Part shown: positions 26,913 through 37,258 of the stretch, piece by piece
Position numbering within the stretch: the first letter of the stretch is position 1
How the letters are laid out: every line of letters begins with the position of its first letter
Assembly (NCBI GenBank): GCA_029571985.1
Contig: JAKQVC010000268.1
Span: 1-56,503, forward strand
Origin: Bacteroidota bacterium
GTDB taxonomy: Bacteria; Bacteroidota; Bacteroidia; Chitinophagales; BACL12
Direction: 5' to 3'
DNA: 56,503 nucleotides
Translations under genes and position numbers: made by a program
The notes under the pieces: model-generated
The model's database searches: none
What the model was told of the DNA's origin: nothing
What the model saw: only the letters and a program-made list of their open reading frames with translations

Positions 26913-28112
26913 CTATTGCGCAGATGTTTGCAGTTGCTCTAGCACCTCTGTAATTTTAGAACAAGCCAGTATAATTTCAGGCTCTGAAATGGTCAAAGGC
27001 GGCGCGATGCGCAAAGAAGCTGGTGCATAAAGAAACCAATCAATAAATACACCAGCGGCGACTAAACGGCTGACAGCCTGCATATTTATTTCTACATCCG
27101 GTAAATCAACTGCTATCATTAAACCACAGCGCCGATAACCGGTTACACCTGGTGCGTGTTGCAGAAAATGGTCAAACAATTTACCTTTTTGTTCAACCGA
27201 ATCCAGCAGCTGTTCTTCCATTAAAACCTGAGCAGCAGCTAAACCAGCAGCACAGCATAAAGGATGACCACCAAATGTGGTTATATGTCCTAATATGGGT
27301 TCAGTAGTAAAAGTTTGCATGGCTTCCCGACTGGAAATACAAGCGCCTAATGGCAATCCGCCACCTACTGCTTTTCCTAAGGTGAGTATATCCGGAATTA
27401 CCTGAATAGCGGTGCATCTGAATAAAGAACCTGTTCGTCCGAAGGCGGTCTGACATTCGTCAAAAATCAATAAGGCTCCTGTTTCAGTACATTTTTTTCG
27501 TACGGCCATCAGATAAGCCTGATCCGGAATGCGTATTCCCGCTTCTGCCTGAATTGGTTCAATGAGTACGGCTGCCGTTTTATCTGTAATGCGTTCCAGC
27601 GCCGAATAATCCAGATAAGGAATGAGGGTATTATCCGGAATTAATGGTCTGAATGCCTGTTTGCGCGATTCGTCGTTCCCTGCGCTCAGAGCCCCCATTG
27701 TACTGCCGTGGTAGGCATGGGCACAACTCACGATTTCAGAACGGCCGGTAACACGCTTGGCTAATTTCAATGCACATTCTGTTGCTTCAGAACCGGAGTT
27801 AACGAAATACACACTATTTAAATTTTCCGGCAAGTGTTGTGCGAGCCAGGTAGCATATTGCACCTGTGGCGATTCGATTACTTCACCATATACCATCACG
27901 TGCAAATATTTTTCTGTTTGCGCATGAATAGCTGCTTTTACTTTTGGATGACCATGACCGACATTGCTGACAGCAATACCGGAAATTAAATCAATGTACG
28001 TTTTACCATGTACATCAGTAAGTATACAGCCTTCTGCTTTTGCTATTTCAAGCATAAGCGGTGCGTGACTGGTTTGCGCCACATGTTGCAAAAAAAGCTG
28101 ACGTTGATGCAT
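26913..28112 (-). CDS. Class III PLP-dependent aminotransferase
   Basis: The 399-residue product belongs to the acetylornithine/ornithine/GABA aminotransferase class. The cofactor lysine is in LGKAVGGGLPLGA (about residue 245). SGSEATECALKLAKRVTGR, YHGSTMGALS and FDECQTAFGRTG (aspartate contacting the pyridine nitrogen) are present. Length is standard. It is not next to arginine genes, so argD is not assigned; the neighbours are a radical SAM gene 9 bases upstream and a phospholipase-like gene downstream. The substrate is open. Confidence 0.92.
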   Translation of the reverse strand: MHQRQLFLQHVAQTSHAPLMLEIAKAEGCILTDVHGKTYIDLISGIAVSNVGHGHPKVKAAIHAQTEKYLHVMVYGEVIESPQVQYATWLAQHLPENLNSVYFVNSGSEATECALKLAKRVTGRSEIVSCAHAYHGSTMGALSAGNDESRKQAFRPLIPDNTLIPYLDYSALERITDKTAAVLIEPIQAEAGIRIPDQAYLMAVRKKCTETGALLIFDECQTAFGRTGSLFRCTAIQVIPDILTLGKAVGGGLPLGACISSREAMQTFTTEPILGHITTFGGHPLCCAAGLAAAQVLMEEQLLDSVEQKGKLFDHFLQHAPGVTGYRRCGLMIAVDLPDVEINMQAVSRLVAAGVFIDWFLYAPASLRIAPPLTISEPEIILACSKITEVLEQLQTSAQ

Positions 28113-28121
28113 GGTTCGATA

Positions 28122-29144
28122 TTAAGCCCAGACACGTGTGCCTTCGGTGCAGTTTTTACATATTTCAATTTCACTACGCGAACGCAATAATGCGCTGCGA
28201 AAATTTTTATACGATGGCGATTGCCATAATTCGCGGAAGGTTTGGTCTTTCAGGTGACCGAGGGTATGTTCGGCGTCTTTATCAAAACAGCAAGGCACTA
28301 CAGCACCATCCCAGGTAATGACACATGAATGCCACATTTTCCAGCAATGATTGAGTAATTTATTTTTTATGGTATAAGAACCATTATCCTGTTTAGCGTA
28401 ACGCGAATAGTAATCGATAGTAGGAATTAAATTGCTGCCATTTTCGTAATCGTAAATTTGTGCCGTTTTAAAGGCAACTTCATCTACGCCAATTTCCTTA
28501 CCCAATTTTTTCACATCTTCAATCTGATGTTCGTTAGGGCGCACAACTAAAAACTGAAAAATGACAAATGGTGTGGCAGATTTTAATTCTTTTTTCCATT
28601 TAACAATATTGCGGGCACCTTCGAGGACTTTATCCAATTTTCCGCCAATGCGATATTGCTGATACACTTCCTGAGTAGTGCCATCAATGGAAATAATTAA
28701 CCGGTCGAGACCACTTTCTACTGTTTTGCGCGCCATTTCATCATTGAGGTAATGTGCATTAGTAGAGGTAGCTGTATAAATTTTCTTTTTTGAGGCATAT
28801 GCAACCATAGGCAGAAATTCAGGGTTCAGATACGGTTCGCCCTGAAAATAAAAAATGAGATAACTCAGGTCTTTATGAATACTATCAATAGTTTCCTTAA
28901 AAAAATCCTGTTGCAGCATGCCGGTTGGCCGGGTAAAGGAGCGCAAACCACTGGGGCATTCGGGACAGCGCAGGTTGCATGAGGTAGTTGGTTCAAAAGA
29001 AATACTCACCGGCATACCCCAATGCACGGGACGTTTGGTGAGCATACTATAATAATAAGAACCCAGCACCTTTGCCATATTCCAGGCACGGCGAGGCGTT
29101 AATTTGGAAGCATAATTCAGTGAATCTTTGTAGCTAAATGGCAT
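28122..29144 (-). CDS. Radical SAM/SPASM domain protein
   Basis: This 340-residue protein has the radical SAM cluster motif CNLRCPECPSG (C-x3-C-x2-C) at about residues 55-65, preceded by SISFEPTTS. The C-terminal SPASM region contains further cysteines (CWKMWHSCVITWDGAVVPCC and later CKNC) likely binding an auxiliary iron-sulfur cluster. SPASM enzymes modify peptides, sugars or other substrates; none can be named here. The ATG at 29144 places the start 5 bases after the upstream stop; a longer frame would overlap the preceding gene. No small precursor peptide was found nearby. Tight spacing links it with the aminotransferase gene. Confidence 0.9.
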   Translation of the reverse strand: MPFSYKDSLNYASKLTPRRAWNMAKVLGSYYYSMLTKRPVHWGMPVSISFEPTTSCNLRCPECPSGLRSFTRPTGMLQQDFFKETIDSIHKDLSYLIFYFQGEPYLNPEFLPMVAYASKKKIYTATSTNAHYLNDEMARKTVESGLDRLIISIDGTTQEVYQQYRIGGKLDKVLEGARNIVKWKKELKSATPFVIFQFLVVRPNEHQIEDVKKLGKEIGVDEVAFKTAQIYDYENGSNLIPTIDYYSRYAKQDNGSYTIKNKLLNHCWKMWHSCVITWDGAVVPCCFDKDAEHTLGHLKDQTFRELWQSPSYKNFRSALLRSRSEIEICKNCTEGTRVWA

Positions 29145-29148
29145 TCGG

Positions 29149-29754
29149 TCATTTTTGGCTTTCAGGACCGCGCAGATATGCTTCAAATCCTTCGAGCGAC
29201 ATGAAATTATCCAGTGAGATGCTACATCGTTGTTTAGTTGTGCTTTGGTCGTAGGCGTATTCCAGAATTTCAGTAAATACACTCGGAATGCGGTATGAGC
29301 GTTTTAAAGAACTGCGCTCCTTATCCCCATCGTACCAAAACACTTGCAGGGTTTGACAATAATTACATTTGACCGGATAATTCGGTTGCTTTAGTAATTC
29401 CTCATTAAACTCCTGCATATATTGCATCAGCCGGTCAAAGGCAAAGGGTGTTATTTCAAAGCAATAAGTACTTGAATCAAGGCTGCTCAGCATGAACTGA
29501 AAACTGGTTGAATTTTCTGCAATATGAAAGCTCACGATATTGTAGCTGCCATCAAAAAACATAAAGTCGATAAATCGTTCATTATACGACCGAAAAGTAA
29601 TTGGTTTTCCAACAATGGTATCACCATTAATAATACTGATTGTATCGCCGTAGAGCACAACTTCGGCACTATCGGATTGGAGGGTAGTATTTTGTCCTTG
29701 TGCGGTGTGAGCAAATCCGATTAACACACAGCAAAATGCGTAAAGCCACCTCAT
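29149..29754 (-). CDS. Secreted protein of unknown function
   Basis: The 201-residue product begins MRWLYAFCCVLIGFAHTAQG, a clear signal peptide. The mature part is mixed alpha/beta with a C-x-x-C pair (KCNYCQTLQVFW) and no recognised domain. The ATG at 29754 lies two bases after the pheS stop; an in-frame ATG at 29769 would overlap pheS. It is sandwiched between pheS and the radical SAM gene in one transcript. The CNYC pair might bind metal or form a disulfide, but this is not shown. Confidence 0.7.
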   Translation of the reverse strand: MRWLYAFCCVLIGFAHTAQGQNTTLQSDSAEVVLYGDTISIINGDTIVGKPITFRSYNERFIDFMFFDGSYNIVSFHIAENSTSFQFMLSSLDSSTYCFEITPFAFDRLMQYMQEFNEELLKQPNYPVKCNYCQTLQVFWYDGDKERSSLKRSYRIPSVFTEILEYAYDQSTTKQRCSISLDNFMSLEGFEAYLRGPESQK

Positions 29755-29755
29755 G

Positions 29756-30808
29756 TTACAGATGTTCAAATTGTTTTAAAAAGCGGAGATCATTCTCTGT
29801 AAACAAACGGATATCATTGATTTTATATTTCAATATAGCGATACGTTCCAAACCGAACCCGAATGCAAAGCCGGTATATTTTTCGCTATCAATACCACAG
29901 TTTTCGAGTACAACCGGATCAACCATACCACAGCCACCAATTTCAACCCAGCCGCTATGTTTACAGATAGCGCATCCATTTCCGCCGCAAACAAAGCAGC
30001 TCACATCCATTTCGGCGCTTGGCTCAGTAAAAGGGAAATAACTTGGGCGGAGGCGGATGGTTGTTTTCTCACCATATAATTCCTGTGCCAGGTACAATAG
30101 TGTTTGTTTCATATCGGCAAAGGTTACGCCTTCATCGATATATAATAATTCGATCTGATTAAAAGTACAATGTGCGCGTGCAGATATGGTTTCATTCCGA
30201 TAAGTGCGACCAAGAGCCACTATTCGTACAGGTGGTTGCTTTCCACTTTTGCGCAATGCATCCATTACACGAATCTGCACATTTGAAGTATGGGTGCGCA
30301 ATAAAACGGGTGGTTCGGTACTCACATAAAATGTATCCTGCATATCACGTGCCGGATGATCTTCCGGCATGCCCAATGCACTGAAATTATGCCAGTCGTC
30401 TTCAATTTCCGGTCCATCCACCACTGTATAATTGAGGCGGATAAAAATCTGCATCAATTCATCCTTGACCAGCGTTACCGGATGCCTTGCACCTGCGGGT
30501 TTGGTTTGTGATGGACGAGTTACATCTACATCCGCCCCGTTATCCGTTTCTTTCTGTTTGAATTGCGCTTCTAATTCACTGAACCGCTGTTCGGCGAGTT
30601 GCTTAACCGCATTAACCTGTTGGCCAAATTCTTTCTTGCGTTCGTTTGGCACATCTTTGATGCCAGCGAATACATCTTTCAGTATGTTTTTACTGCCTAA
30701 AAATCGTATACGAAACTGTTCAAGTGAAGCTGCGTCGTTTATTGCATAGGCTTTCACTTCATCGAGCAGTTGGGCGACGTGATCAAATAACTGGTTTTTG
30801 GCTTCCAT
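29756..30808 (-). CDS. pheS: Phenylalanine--tRNA ligase alpha subunit
   Basis: PheS pairs with PheT to charge tRNA-Phe. The 350-residue protein has the N-terminal coiled-coil tRNA-binding arm (about 1-90) and the class II catalytic domain: motif 2 around THTSNVQIRVMD ... RTYRNETISARAH, the phenylalanine-site region SYFPFTEPSAEMDVSC, and motif 3 FAFGFGLERIAILKY. A four-cysteine knot (CFVCGGNGCAIC) is inserted, as in many bacterial PheS. pheT is not adjacent, as usual in Bacteroidota. A weak -7 (TATTTTTA) lies upstream. It heads the run of five minus-strand genes. Confidence 0.97.
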   Translation of the reverse strand: MEAKNQLFDHVAQLLDEVKAYAINDAASLEQFRIRFLGSKNILKDVFAGIKDVPNERKKEFGQQVNAVKQLAEQRFSELEAQFKQKETDNGADVDVTRPSQTKPAGARHPVTLVKDELMQIFIRLNYTVVDGPEIEDDWHNFSALGMPEDHPARDMQDTFYVSTEPPVLLRTHTSNVQIRVMDALRKSGKQPPVRIVALGRTYRNETISARAHCTFNQIELLYIDEGVTFADMKQTLLYLAQELYGEKTTIRLRPSYFPFTEPSAEMDVSCFVCGGNGCAICKHSGWVEIGGCGMVDPVVLENCGIDSEKYTGFAFGFGLERIAILKYKINDIRLFTENDLRFLKQFEHL

Positions 30809-30956
30809 CGGGTGTAAAAATAATGAATGTTCGGGTGCGTATGCAGCAATAAATTCGATTGCGCCCTGAACAGGGGTTTCCGGTAGCGGAAAGGCAAGGG
30901 CGATACACGGTCATCTCCCCCCAAACCCTTACCAATCAAGTGATACATGCGGAAAT

Positions 30957-30986
30957 AAAAAAGCCGCCTTCTTACGAAAGCGGCTT
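30957..30986 (-). terminator. Rho-independent terminator of the M43 protease gene
   Basis: On the minus strand a stem of arms AAGCCGC and GCGGCTT (12-nt loop with partial inner pairing) is followed by a run of six T's, 23 bases beyond the stop. Confidence 0.85.
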
Positions 30987-31008
30987 AAATATTGAATTCA
31001 GTTATGGA

Positions 31009-32943
31009 TTAATCCACAATGAAGTTTTCAGTATAAGATGATTTACCATTGCTGATAACCACGATGTAAACACCGGCTTGGAGGTCAGCAACACTTAAAT
31101 CGATCATGTTTTCACCGCTAACAACAGATGCGTTTGTAGTAGAAACTACACGACCTAAGATGTCAACGATTTGAACAGATACATTCATATCTTCCTGAAC
31201 GCTGAAGTAATCAACTGTAACAGCATCACCAGTAACAGGGTTAGGATAGATACTAGTGATAGCGTTATCCCATTCTTCATTTACTACAGTGAAAGAACCA
31301 TCTTCACGATAGTTTGCAGACTGAACGCTGATTAATAAATCGTAGCAATCAGCCGTGCTGAACACGCCACCATATCCATACACCTGCACATAGCGGGTTC
31401 CGGCAGCGGTAGTATTCCAGATGATTTGCTCATTTGTAGTACCACCGTTTTCAGAGATACCTTTTTGAGAAACTGATTGGTTATACAGACGCACATCATA
31501 ATCGGCAGGTAAAGAAGTGAGGGTTACCTTGATTTTAGTATTTGGTGATGTGGTTGTAAACTTGAACCAGTCTAAATCTGTAGAAGAAGCAATAAGTTCC
31601 TGATAGGTAACATTGGTTGACAATGTTGCTGCAGTACCTGAAGTATTGTTTGGCTCATAGTTATCTACGCAAGCACCGCCACCGCCACCGGTAGTAGTGA
31701 AGTTAGTAGAAGCAGTATAAGCGCTGGTAGTTCCACCAGAACAAACGGTTTGTACTTGCCATTCGTAAGCAGTAGCAGCTGTTAAACCTGTAACTGCTTT
31801 AGAAGCGGTAGCAGAAGTTGTTGTTGTCCATGTTGCACCTGCAGTTGTTTTATAACGAACGTTATAGCTGGTAGCGCCGGCAACAGCAGTCCAGTTGAAA
31901 GTAGCACCTGAAGCAGTAACACCTGTAGTGCTCATGCCAGTAGGCACGTTACAGGTACCACCACCACCGCCACCGGAACAACCGTTAGAAGTAGTAAGGC
32001 TTACGCGAGTACCACCTGGAGCGAATAATGCCTGCATACGTGTTTTCTGACCAGCAGTAAACATGTTCATACAACCATCATCTGTATAGTCCATATAGTT
32101 TTGGAAGTTATCACCATTAGGACCGTTAGTACAAGAGATACGGATAGTACCACCTGGGCAACCGTACGTTTCATCAGCCTGGTTAGGTGTATCAGCAACT
32201 AAGTCAGAACCACCGCAACTGGTACCATCGTCACCCCAAATGTGGTAAAGATTTAACCAGTGACCCACTTCGTGAGTAGCAGTACGGCCTAAGTTATATG
32301 GAGCAGCAGCGCCAGTAACACCGAAATAAGCGTAGTCGATAACCACACCATCAGTAGAAGCAGCACCACCAGGGAACTGAGCATAACCTAATAAACCACC
32401 GCTCAGGTCGCAAACCCATAAGTTGAGGTATTTGTTGCGATCCCATGCAGTGTGACCATAAGTAGCACCTTTCATTTCGTCAGCAGTGCTGAATGAAGTT
32501 TTAGTAGTGCTTGTGCGGGTAATACCCGTAGTTGGGTTACCACTTGGGTCGGTAGTAGCTAAGCAAAACTGGATTTCGCAGTCAGCAGCAATACCAGCAA
32601 AATAAGCAGGTGTTTCACCCACGTCGCTATTTAAGCGGCGGAAGTCATCTGATAATACATCAATCTGTTCGAGGATGCGTGTATCAGAAATGTTTTCAGC
32701 AGCTACGTTATACACCACGTGCACAACAACCGGGATAGTAACGATTGCGCGTTCGCCATCGGTTGCGATGTAGTTTTGGGTAAATGTTTCGATAGCCTCG
32801 CGGTTAGCCGCGTAGAATGGATCTTCAGCACGTAAGCGTGCATCAACATCCATTGTAGAACAGGTGCGCTGTGCGTCCTGTGCCATCACTGACGTGGCCA
32901 TTAGGGCAGCGCACGCAGCGAACAGAATTGATTTTTTAAACAT
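31009..32943 (-). CDS. Pappalysin-like (M43) zinc metalloprotease, T9SS-secreted
   Basis: The 644-residue protein has a signal peptide (MFKKSILFAACAALMATSVM then AQ). An M43 catalytic domain covers about 40-325; its zinc motif is HEVGHWLNLYH at about 224-234, followed by DLVADTPNQ and the N-F-M-D-Y Met-turn region (FQNYMDYTDDGCMNMFT). A glycine-rich linker leads to a fibronectin III domain (CNVPTGMSTTGVTASGATFN). A second linker leads to a pre-peptidase C-terminal domain (DNYEPNNTSG ... DLDWFKF), and then the T9SS tail (SIYPNPVTGDAVTVDY). The likely substrates are external proteins. The ATG at 32943 gives the better signal. Codon choice looks strongly biased, suggesting high expression. Confidence 0.94.
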   Translation of the reverse strand: MFKKSILFAACAALMATSVMAQDAQRTCSTMDVDARLRAEDPFYAANREAIETFTQNYIATDGERAIVTIPVVVHVVYNVAAENISDTRILEQIDVLSDDFRRLNSDVGETPAYFAGIAADCEIQFCLATTDPSGNPTTGITRTSTTKTSFSTADEMKGATYGHTAWDRNKYLNLWVCDLSGGLLGYAQFPGGAASTDGVVIDYAYFGVTGAAAPYNLGRTATHEVGHWLNLYHIWGDDGTSCGGSDLVADTPNQADETYGCPGGTIRISCTNGPNGDNFQNYMDYTDDGCMNMFTAGQKTRMQALFAPGGTRVSLTTSNGCSGGGGGGTCNVPTGMSTTGVTASGATFNWTAVAGATSYNVRYKTTAGATWTTTTSATASKAVTGLTAATAYEWQVQTVCSGGTTSAYTASTNFTTTGGGGGACVDNYEPNNTSGTAATLSTNVTYQELIASSTDLDWFKFTTTSPNTKIKVTLTSLPADYDVRLYNQSVSQKGISENGGTTNEQIIWNTTAAGTRYVQVYGYGGVFSTADCYDLLISVQSANYREDGSFTVVNEEWDNAITSIYPNPVTGDAVTVDYFSVQEDMNVSVQIVDILGRVVSTTNASVVSGENMIDLSVADLQAGVYIVVISNGKSSYTENFIVD

Positions 32944-32952
32944 AAAGTACAA

Positions 32953-33404
32953 ACTGTTAAGGGTTAAAAATTAATACGTTAACTAAATAAATGAACTGTG
33001 GTGTGTGTGCTGTTCATTTGAGTCGCTTCGGAGAAGAGTGCCGAAACTTAAAAATTCCAATAAAACCCCCTCCCCCGAAAAAGCGACGTAAAGTTACATA
33101 TTTTTTAAACCTTACAAACGATTGAAGAGGATTTTACAAACAAGTAGGGTGCGCATGTCACGAAGTTGCATCCTTTTGTCAAAATTTGTGTCATATATTT
33201 GTCTAAATGACTGATTTTCAACATATTAGGTTTTGAAAAATATTTTTTTGACCTGTCACGAAACACGTATTTTTTGAACAAATAACAACTTTGTAACCAA
33301 GGGATTAGATTTAGAGACTGGATTGAAAAAAATGCAATAAAGTAATCGTTGGACTGCCATTTATATAATATTCATGTATATGTGGTATTCATCTCAGTGC
33401 CACC
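32953..33404. other. AT-rich divergent intergenic region between the M43 protease and metH
   Basis: No gene is seen in about 450 bases. The 9-mer TGTCACGAA occurs twice in direct orientation, at 33156 and 33254, with related TGTCA and TTTGTC motifs between them. No B12- or SAM-riboswitch consensus was recognised upstream of metH. The region also holds the protease promoter noted separately. Confidence 0.5.
33089..33118 (-). promoter_or_regulatory. Candidate promoter of the M43 protease gene
   Basis: On the minus strand TTTG (33115-33118) is followed, after an 18-base spacer, by TAACTTTA (33089-33096), one base off the TAnnTTTG consensus. The geometry matches the Bacteroidota -33/-7 pair. It implies a leader of about 140 nt. 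Confidence 0.5.
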
Positions 33405-33412
33405 TATTTTTG
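33405..33412 (+). promoter_or_regulatory. TAnnTTTG -7 element of metH
   Basis: TATTTTTG ends only four bases before the GTG start, so the transcript should begin at or within a few bases of the start codon (leaderless or nearly so). Confidence 0.55.
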
Positions 33413-33416
33413 CAGG

Positions 33417-36400
33417 GTGAAAGAAAAGTTGCAGGCATTACTACGAGAGCGCATTCTGATTTTGGATGGCGCCATGGGGAGTATGATACAAAAGTACCCC
33501 TTGGGCGAGTCCGATTTCAGAGGGGAACGTTTTGCAGGGCATAACCAGGATTTGAAGGGTAACAACGATTTGCTTACACTCACACGTCCGGATGTAATCA
33601 GAGAAATACATCGTTTATATCTGGAGGCAGGTGCCGACATCATAGAAACGAACACCTTCAGTGCAACCGCTATTGCACAGGCCGATTACGGATTAGCCAG
33701 TTTGGCCTACGAACTCAACAAAGAAAGTGCAGTCCTTGCCAAGTTGGAAGCTGCGGCTATGACTGCCCAAAACCCGTCAAAACCGCGATTTGTCGCCGGA
33801 GCCCTCGGGCCAACCAATAAGACTTTGAGCCTGTCGCCCGACGTCAATAACCCCGGCTATCGGGCAGTATATTTTGATGAGATGGCGTCAGCTTATTATG
33901 ATGCAGCAAAAGGTTTAATAGATGGTGGCGCAGATATTCTGCTGGTGGAAACCATTTTTGACACGCTGAATGCAAAAGCTGCTTTATATGCGATAGATAG
34001 TTTATTCACCGACACAGGTAAACAATTACCGGTGATGATCAGCGGCACGATTACCGATGCCAGCGGTCGCACACTGAGCGGACAAACTCTGGAAGCTTTT
34101 GTGATATCGGTGAGTCACATGCCGTTATTGAGTATCGGATTAAACTGTGCACTTGGCGCGAAACAATTAAAGGAGCATATCGAAATATTATCGCGGGAAA
34201 CAGATTTATTTGTTTCTGCGTATCCGAATGCAGGCTTGCCGAATGCTTTTGGTGAATATGATGAAACACCGGAAAGCAATGGCAGTGATGTAGAAATCTA
34301 TTTACAACATGGATGGGTAAATATTATTGGTGGATGTTGCGGCACTACGCCGGATCACATTCGCTATATCGCAGAAAAAGCAAAAAAATATCCGCCGCGT
34401 GTGCCGCCTACCCTGCCGAGACTACCGAGATTTTCGGGATTAGAAAAATTGGTGATTTATCCTGAAAGCAATTTTCTGAATGTTGGTGAACGCACGAATA
34501 TTACAGGCAGCAAACAATTTAAGCGACTTATTACAGAAGAGAAATACGATGAAGCATTAGTTGTTGCACGTCAACAGGTAGAAAACGGTGCGCAAATGAT
34601 TGATGTGAATATGGATGAAGGCATGCTCGACTCTGTTGAAGTGATACGGACCTTCCTGAATCTCATTGCAGCAGAACCCGATATTTCGAAAGTGCCGGTG
34701 ATGATTGATTCCAGTAAATGGGAAGTGATTGAAGCGGGATTAAAATGTGTGCAGGGAAAAGGTGTGGTGAATTCAATTTCACTCAAAGAAGGTGAAGCAG
34801 TGTTCATCAAACATGCACAACAGGCAAGACGTTTAGGCGCAGCAGTGATTGTGATGGCATTTGATGAAACCGGCCAGGCCACCAGCTACGAACATCGTAT
34901 TGCCATTTGTGCACGGGCATATAAAATACTTACGGAAGAAGTGGGCTTCTCTCCTACCGATATTATTTTCGACCCGAATATTTTAACTGTTGGCACAGGC
35001 ATTGAAGAGCACAATAATTATGCTGTTGATTTTATTAAAGCAACCACATGGATAAAAGAAAATTTACCCGGTGCATTGGTAAGTGGTGGTGTGAGTAATA
35101 TTTCTTTTGCGTTTCAAGGCAACAACACCGTGCGTGAAGCCATGCACAGTGCCTTTTTATATCATGCCATTCAGGCAGGTATGGATATGGGGATTGTAAA
35201 TGCGGGTATGATTGATATTTATGAAAATATTCAACCGACATTACTTCAACATATTGAAGATGTATTATTAAACAGACATCCCGATGCCACTGAAAAATTA
35301 ATTGTCTTCGCGGAGCAATTAAAACAAAAAGACAAAGTAGCGGTGCAGACAGATAGCTGGCGCACATTGCCATTGGTGGAGCGCATGCAGCATGCATTGG
35401 TAAAAGGTATCGCCGACCATGTAGAAACAGATATGGCAGAAGCGTTGACACAATACCCTACTCCACTCGATATTATTGAAGGTCCGTTGATGGCCGGCAT
35501 GCAGGTGGTGGGTGATTTATTCGGCAGCGGGAAAATGTTTTTACCGCAAGTCGTAAAAAGCGCCCGCGTGATGAAAAAAGCGGTGGCTTATATACAGCCG
35601 TATATTGAACAAAGCAAACAACAAAATAATCAAAGCACCCAGCGAAAAAAAATTCTACTGGCAACCGTAAAAGGCGATGTGCATGATATCGGTAAAAATA
35701 TTGTGGGTGTTGTATTAGCATGTAATAATTATGATATAGTTGATTTAGGTGTGATGGTGCCGGCAGAAAAAATATTGCAGACTGCTGCAGCAGAAAATGC
35801 AGATATCATCGGCTTGAGCGGATTAATCACGCCTTCATTAGATGAAATGGTGCATGTGGCACAACTCATGCAGGACAGAAATATGCAAGTGCCTTTATTG
35901 ATTGGCGGTGCAACAACATCACGTGCACATACGGCTGTAAAAATTGCACCTGCCTACAAACAACCTGTTGTGCATGTAACGGATGCCTCACGCAGTGTTA
36001 CCATTGCAGGTAAATTATTGGGGAACGAAAAGGCTGCTTTTGTAAAAGAGATTGCTGATGAATATACCATAGTGCAGCAGCAGCATGCAGCGCGCCAGCA
36101 ATTTAAAGGATACTTATCCTTGGAGGATGCGAGAAAAAATGCGTTTGTACCTACAAATGCACCTGATTATCCGTATATCCCCAAGCAACCCGGTGTACGT
36201 GTATTAGATATTGCGATTGATACATTAATTCCATATATCGACTGGACGCCATTTTTCACGACGTGGGAACTCCATGGAAAATATCCGGCCATTTTTGAAG
36301 ATGCATTGATTGGCGAAGAAGCTAAAAAATTATTTGATGATGCACAGCGCATGCTGCAGCAAATTGTCAATGAAAAATGGTTGCAATCAAAAGCAGTGAT

Positions 36401-37070
36401 TGGATTATTTGCGTGCAATAGTGCAGGTGATGATATCATTGTGCAGACGGAAACAGGAGCAGTTACCTTACATCATATTCGTCAGCAAAATAAGAAAGCC
36501 GATGGGCAGGCGAATTATTGTTTAAGTGATTTTATTTTACCTGCATCATCAGGCAAGCAAGATTATATTGGTGCCTTTGCGGTAACTGCAGGTATCGGCA
36601 TTGAAAGCAAAGTAGCAGCATTTGAAGCAGCGCATGATGACTACAACAGCATTTTACTAAAAGCCCTTGCCGACCGACTTGCAGAAGCCTGTGCGGAATA
36701 TATGCATCAACAAGTGCGTAAAACATTCTGGGGTTATGCGGAGGATGAGCAATTGGACAACGAATCTTTAATTCACGAGAAATATCAGGGCATACGTCCG
36801 GCGCCGGGTTATCCTGCGTGTCCGGATCATACTGAAAAAACAACCTTATTCAGTTTACTGGAAGTTAGTAAACATACAGGTATCACCTTAACCGAAAGCA
36901 TGGCGATGTATCCGGCAGCGAGTGTAAGCGGATGGTATTTTGCACATCCGGATGCGAAATATTTTGGTGTGGGGAAAATCGGCAAAGATCAGGTTGAGGA
37001 TCTGGCTAAGCGGAAGGGAAAAGATTTTGTGGAGATGGAGAGGATGTTGCGGCCGGTGGTGAATTATTGA
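33417..37070 (+). CDS. metH: Cobalamin-dependent methionine synthase
   Basis: The 1217-residue enzyme transfers a methyl group from methyltetrahydrofolate to homocysteine through methylcobalamin. All modules are present. The homocysteine-binding barrel (about 1-330) has zinc cysteines in GLNCALG and [11 protein letters not shown]. The pterin-binding barrel covers about 350-610. The cap and B12 domain (about 640-880) has [10 protein letters not shown], whose histidine is the lower ligand of cobalt. The AdoMet-activation domain (about 900-1217) ends with [15 protein letters not shown] and [11 protein letters not shown]. The start is a GTG, since the next ATG would remove the ILDGAMGSM motif. 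It stands alone with its own promoter. Confidence 0.97.
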   Translation: MKEKLQALLRERILILDGAMGSMIQKYPLGESDFRGERFAGHNQDLKGNNDLLTLTRPDVIREIHRLYLEAGADIIETNTFSATAIAQADYGLASLAYELNKESAVLAKLEAAAMTAQNPSKPRFVAGALGPTNKTLSLSPDVNNPGYRAVYFDEMASAYYDAAKGLIDGGADILLVETIFDTLNAKAALYAIDSLFTDTGKQLPVMISGTITDASGRTLSGQTLEAFVISVSHMPLLSIGLNCALGAKQLKEHIEILSRETDLFVSAYPNAGLPNAFGEYDETPESNGSDVEIYLQHGWVNIIGGCCGTTPDHIRYIAEKAKKYPPRVPPTLPRLPRFSGLEKLVIYPESNFLNVGERTNITGSKQFKRLITEEKYDEALVVARQQVENGAQMIDVNMDEGMLDSVEVIRTFLNLIAAEPDISKVPVMIDSSKWEVIEAGLKCVQGKGVVNSISLKEGEAVFIKHAQQARRLGAAVIVMAFDETGQATSYEHRIAICARAYKILTEEVGFSPTDIIFDPNILTVGTGIEEHNNYAVDFIKATTWIKENLPGALVSGGVSNISFAFQGNNTVREAMHSAFLYHAIQAGMDMGIVNAGMIDIYENIQPTLLQHIEDVLLNRHPDATEKLIVFAEQLKQKDKVAVQTDSWRTLPLVERMQHALVKGIADHVETDMAEALTQYPTPLDIIEGPLMAGMQVVGDLFGSGKMFLPQVVKSARVMKKAVAYIQPYIEQSKQQNNQSTQRKKILLATVKGDVHDIGKNIVGVVLACNNYDIVDLGVMVPAEKILQTAAAENADIIGLSGLITPSLDEMVHVAQLMQDRNMQVPLLIGGATTSRAHTAVKIAPAYKQPVVHVTDASRSVTIAGKLLGNEKAAFVKEIADEYTIVQQQHAARQQFKGYLSLEDARKNAFVPTNAPDYPYIPKQPGVRVLDIAIDTLIPYIDWTPFFTTWELHGKYPAIFEDALIGEEAKKLFDDAQRMLQQIVNEKWLQSKAVIGLFACNSAGDDIIVQTETGAVTLHHIRQQNKKADGQANYCLSDFILPASSGKQDYIGAFAVTAGIGIESKVAAFEAAHDDYNSILLKALADRLAEACAEYMHQQVRKTFWGYAEDEQLDNESLIHEKYQGIRPAPGYPACPDHTEKTTLFSLLEVSKHTGITLTESMAMYPAASVSGWYFAHPDAKYFGVGKIGKDQVEDLAKRKGKDFVEMERMLRPVVNY

Positions 37071-37136
37071 TTTTTCATGCAAAGTTCTAACTACCGGTAA
37101 ATTGAGATTGCCATTAAAAGTAGGATATTTATGGGT

Positions 37137-37157
37137 TAGTATCTAGTATCTAGAGCC
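37137..37157 (+). repeat. Short period-7 repeat (TAGTATC)
   Basis: Two perfect TAGTATC heptamers and a degenerate third (TAGAGCC) follow each other between metH and the convergent T9SS gene. This is another heptamer block in a gene gap. Confidence 0.5.
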
Positions 37158-37258
37158 AAGACGGGTGTTAGTGCCCACTGGTGGAAAAATACAAATTTAT
37201 ACACCGCATGTAGTATGGCCGGCTTACAATATATGCACAGATGGCCGCATAAGTTTTA

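Noticed and set aside
26913-28112. Naming the aminotransferase argD
   Set aside because: No arginine-pathway gene is nearby and class III substrates cannot be told apart by eye.
33119-33416. Cobalamin or SAM riboswitch upstream of metH
   Set aside because: No B12 box or SAM-riboswitch core was recognised, and the -7 element directly before the start leaves no leader for one.
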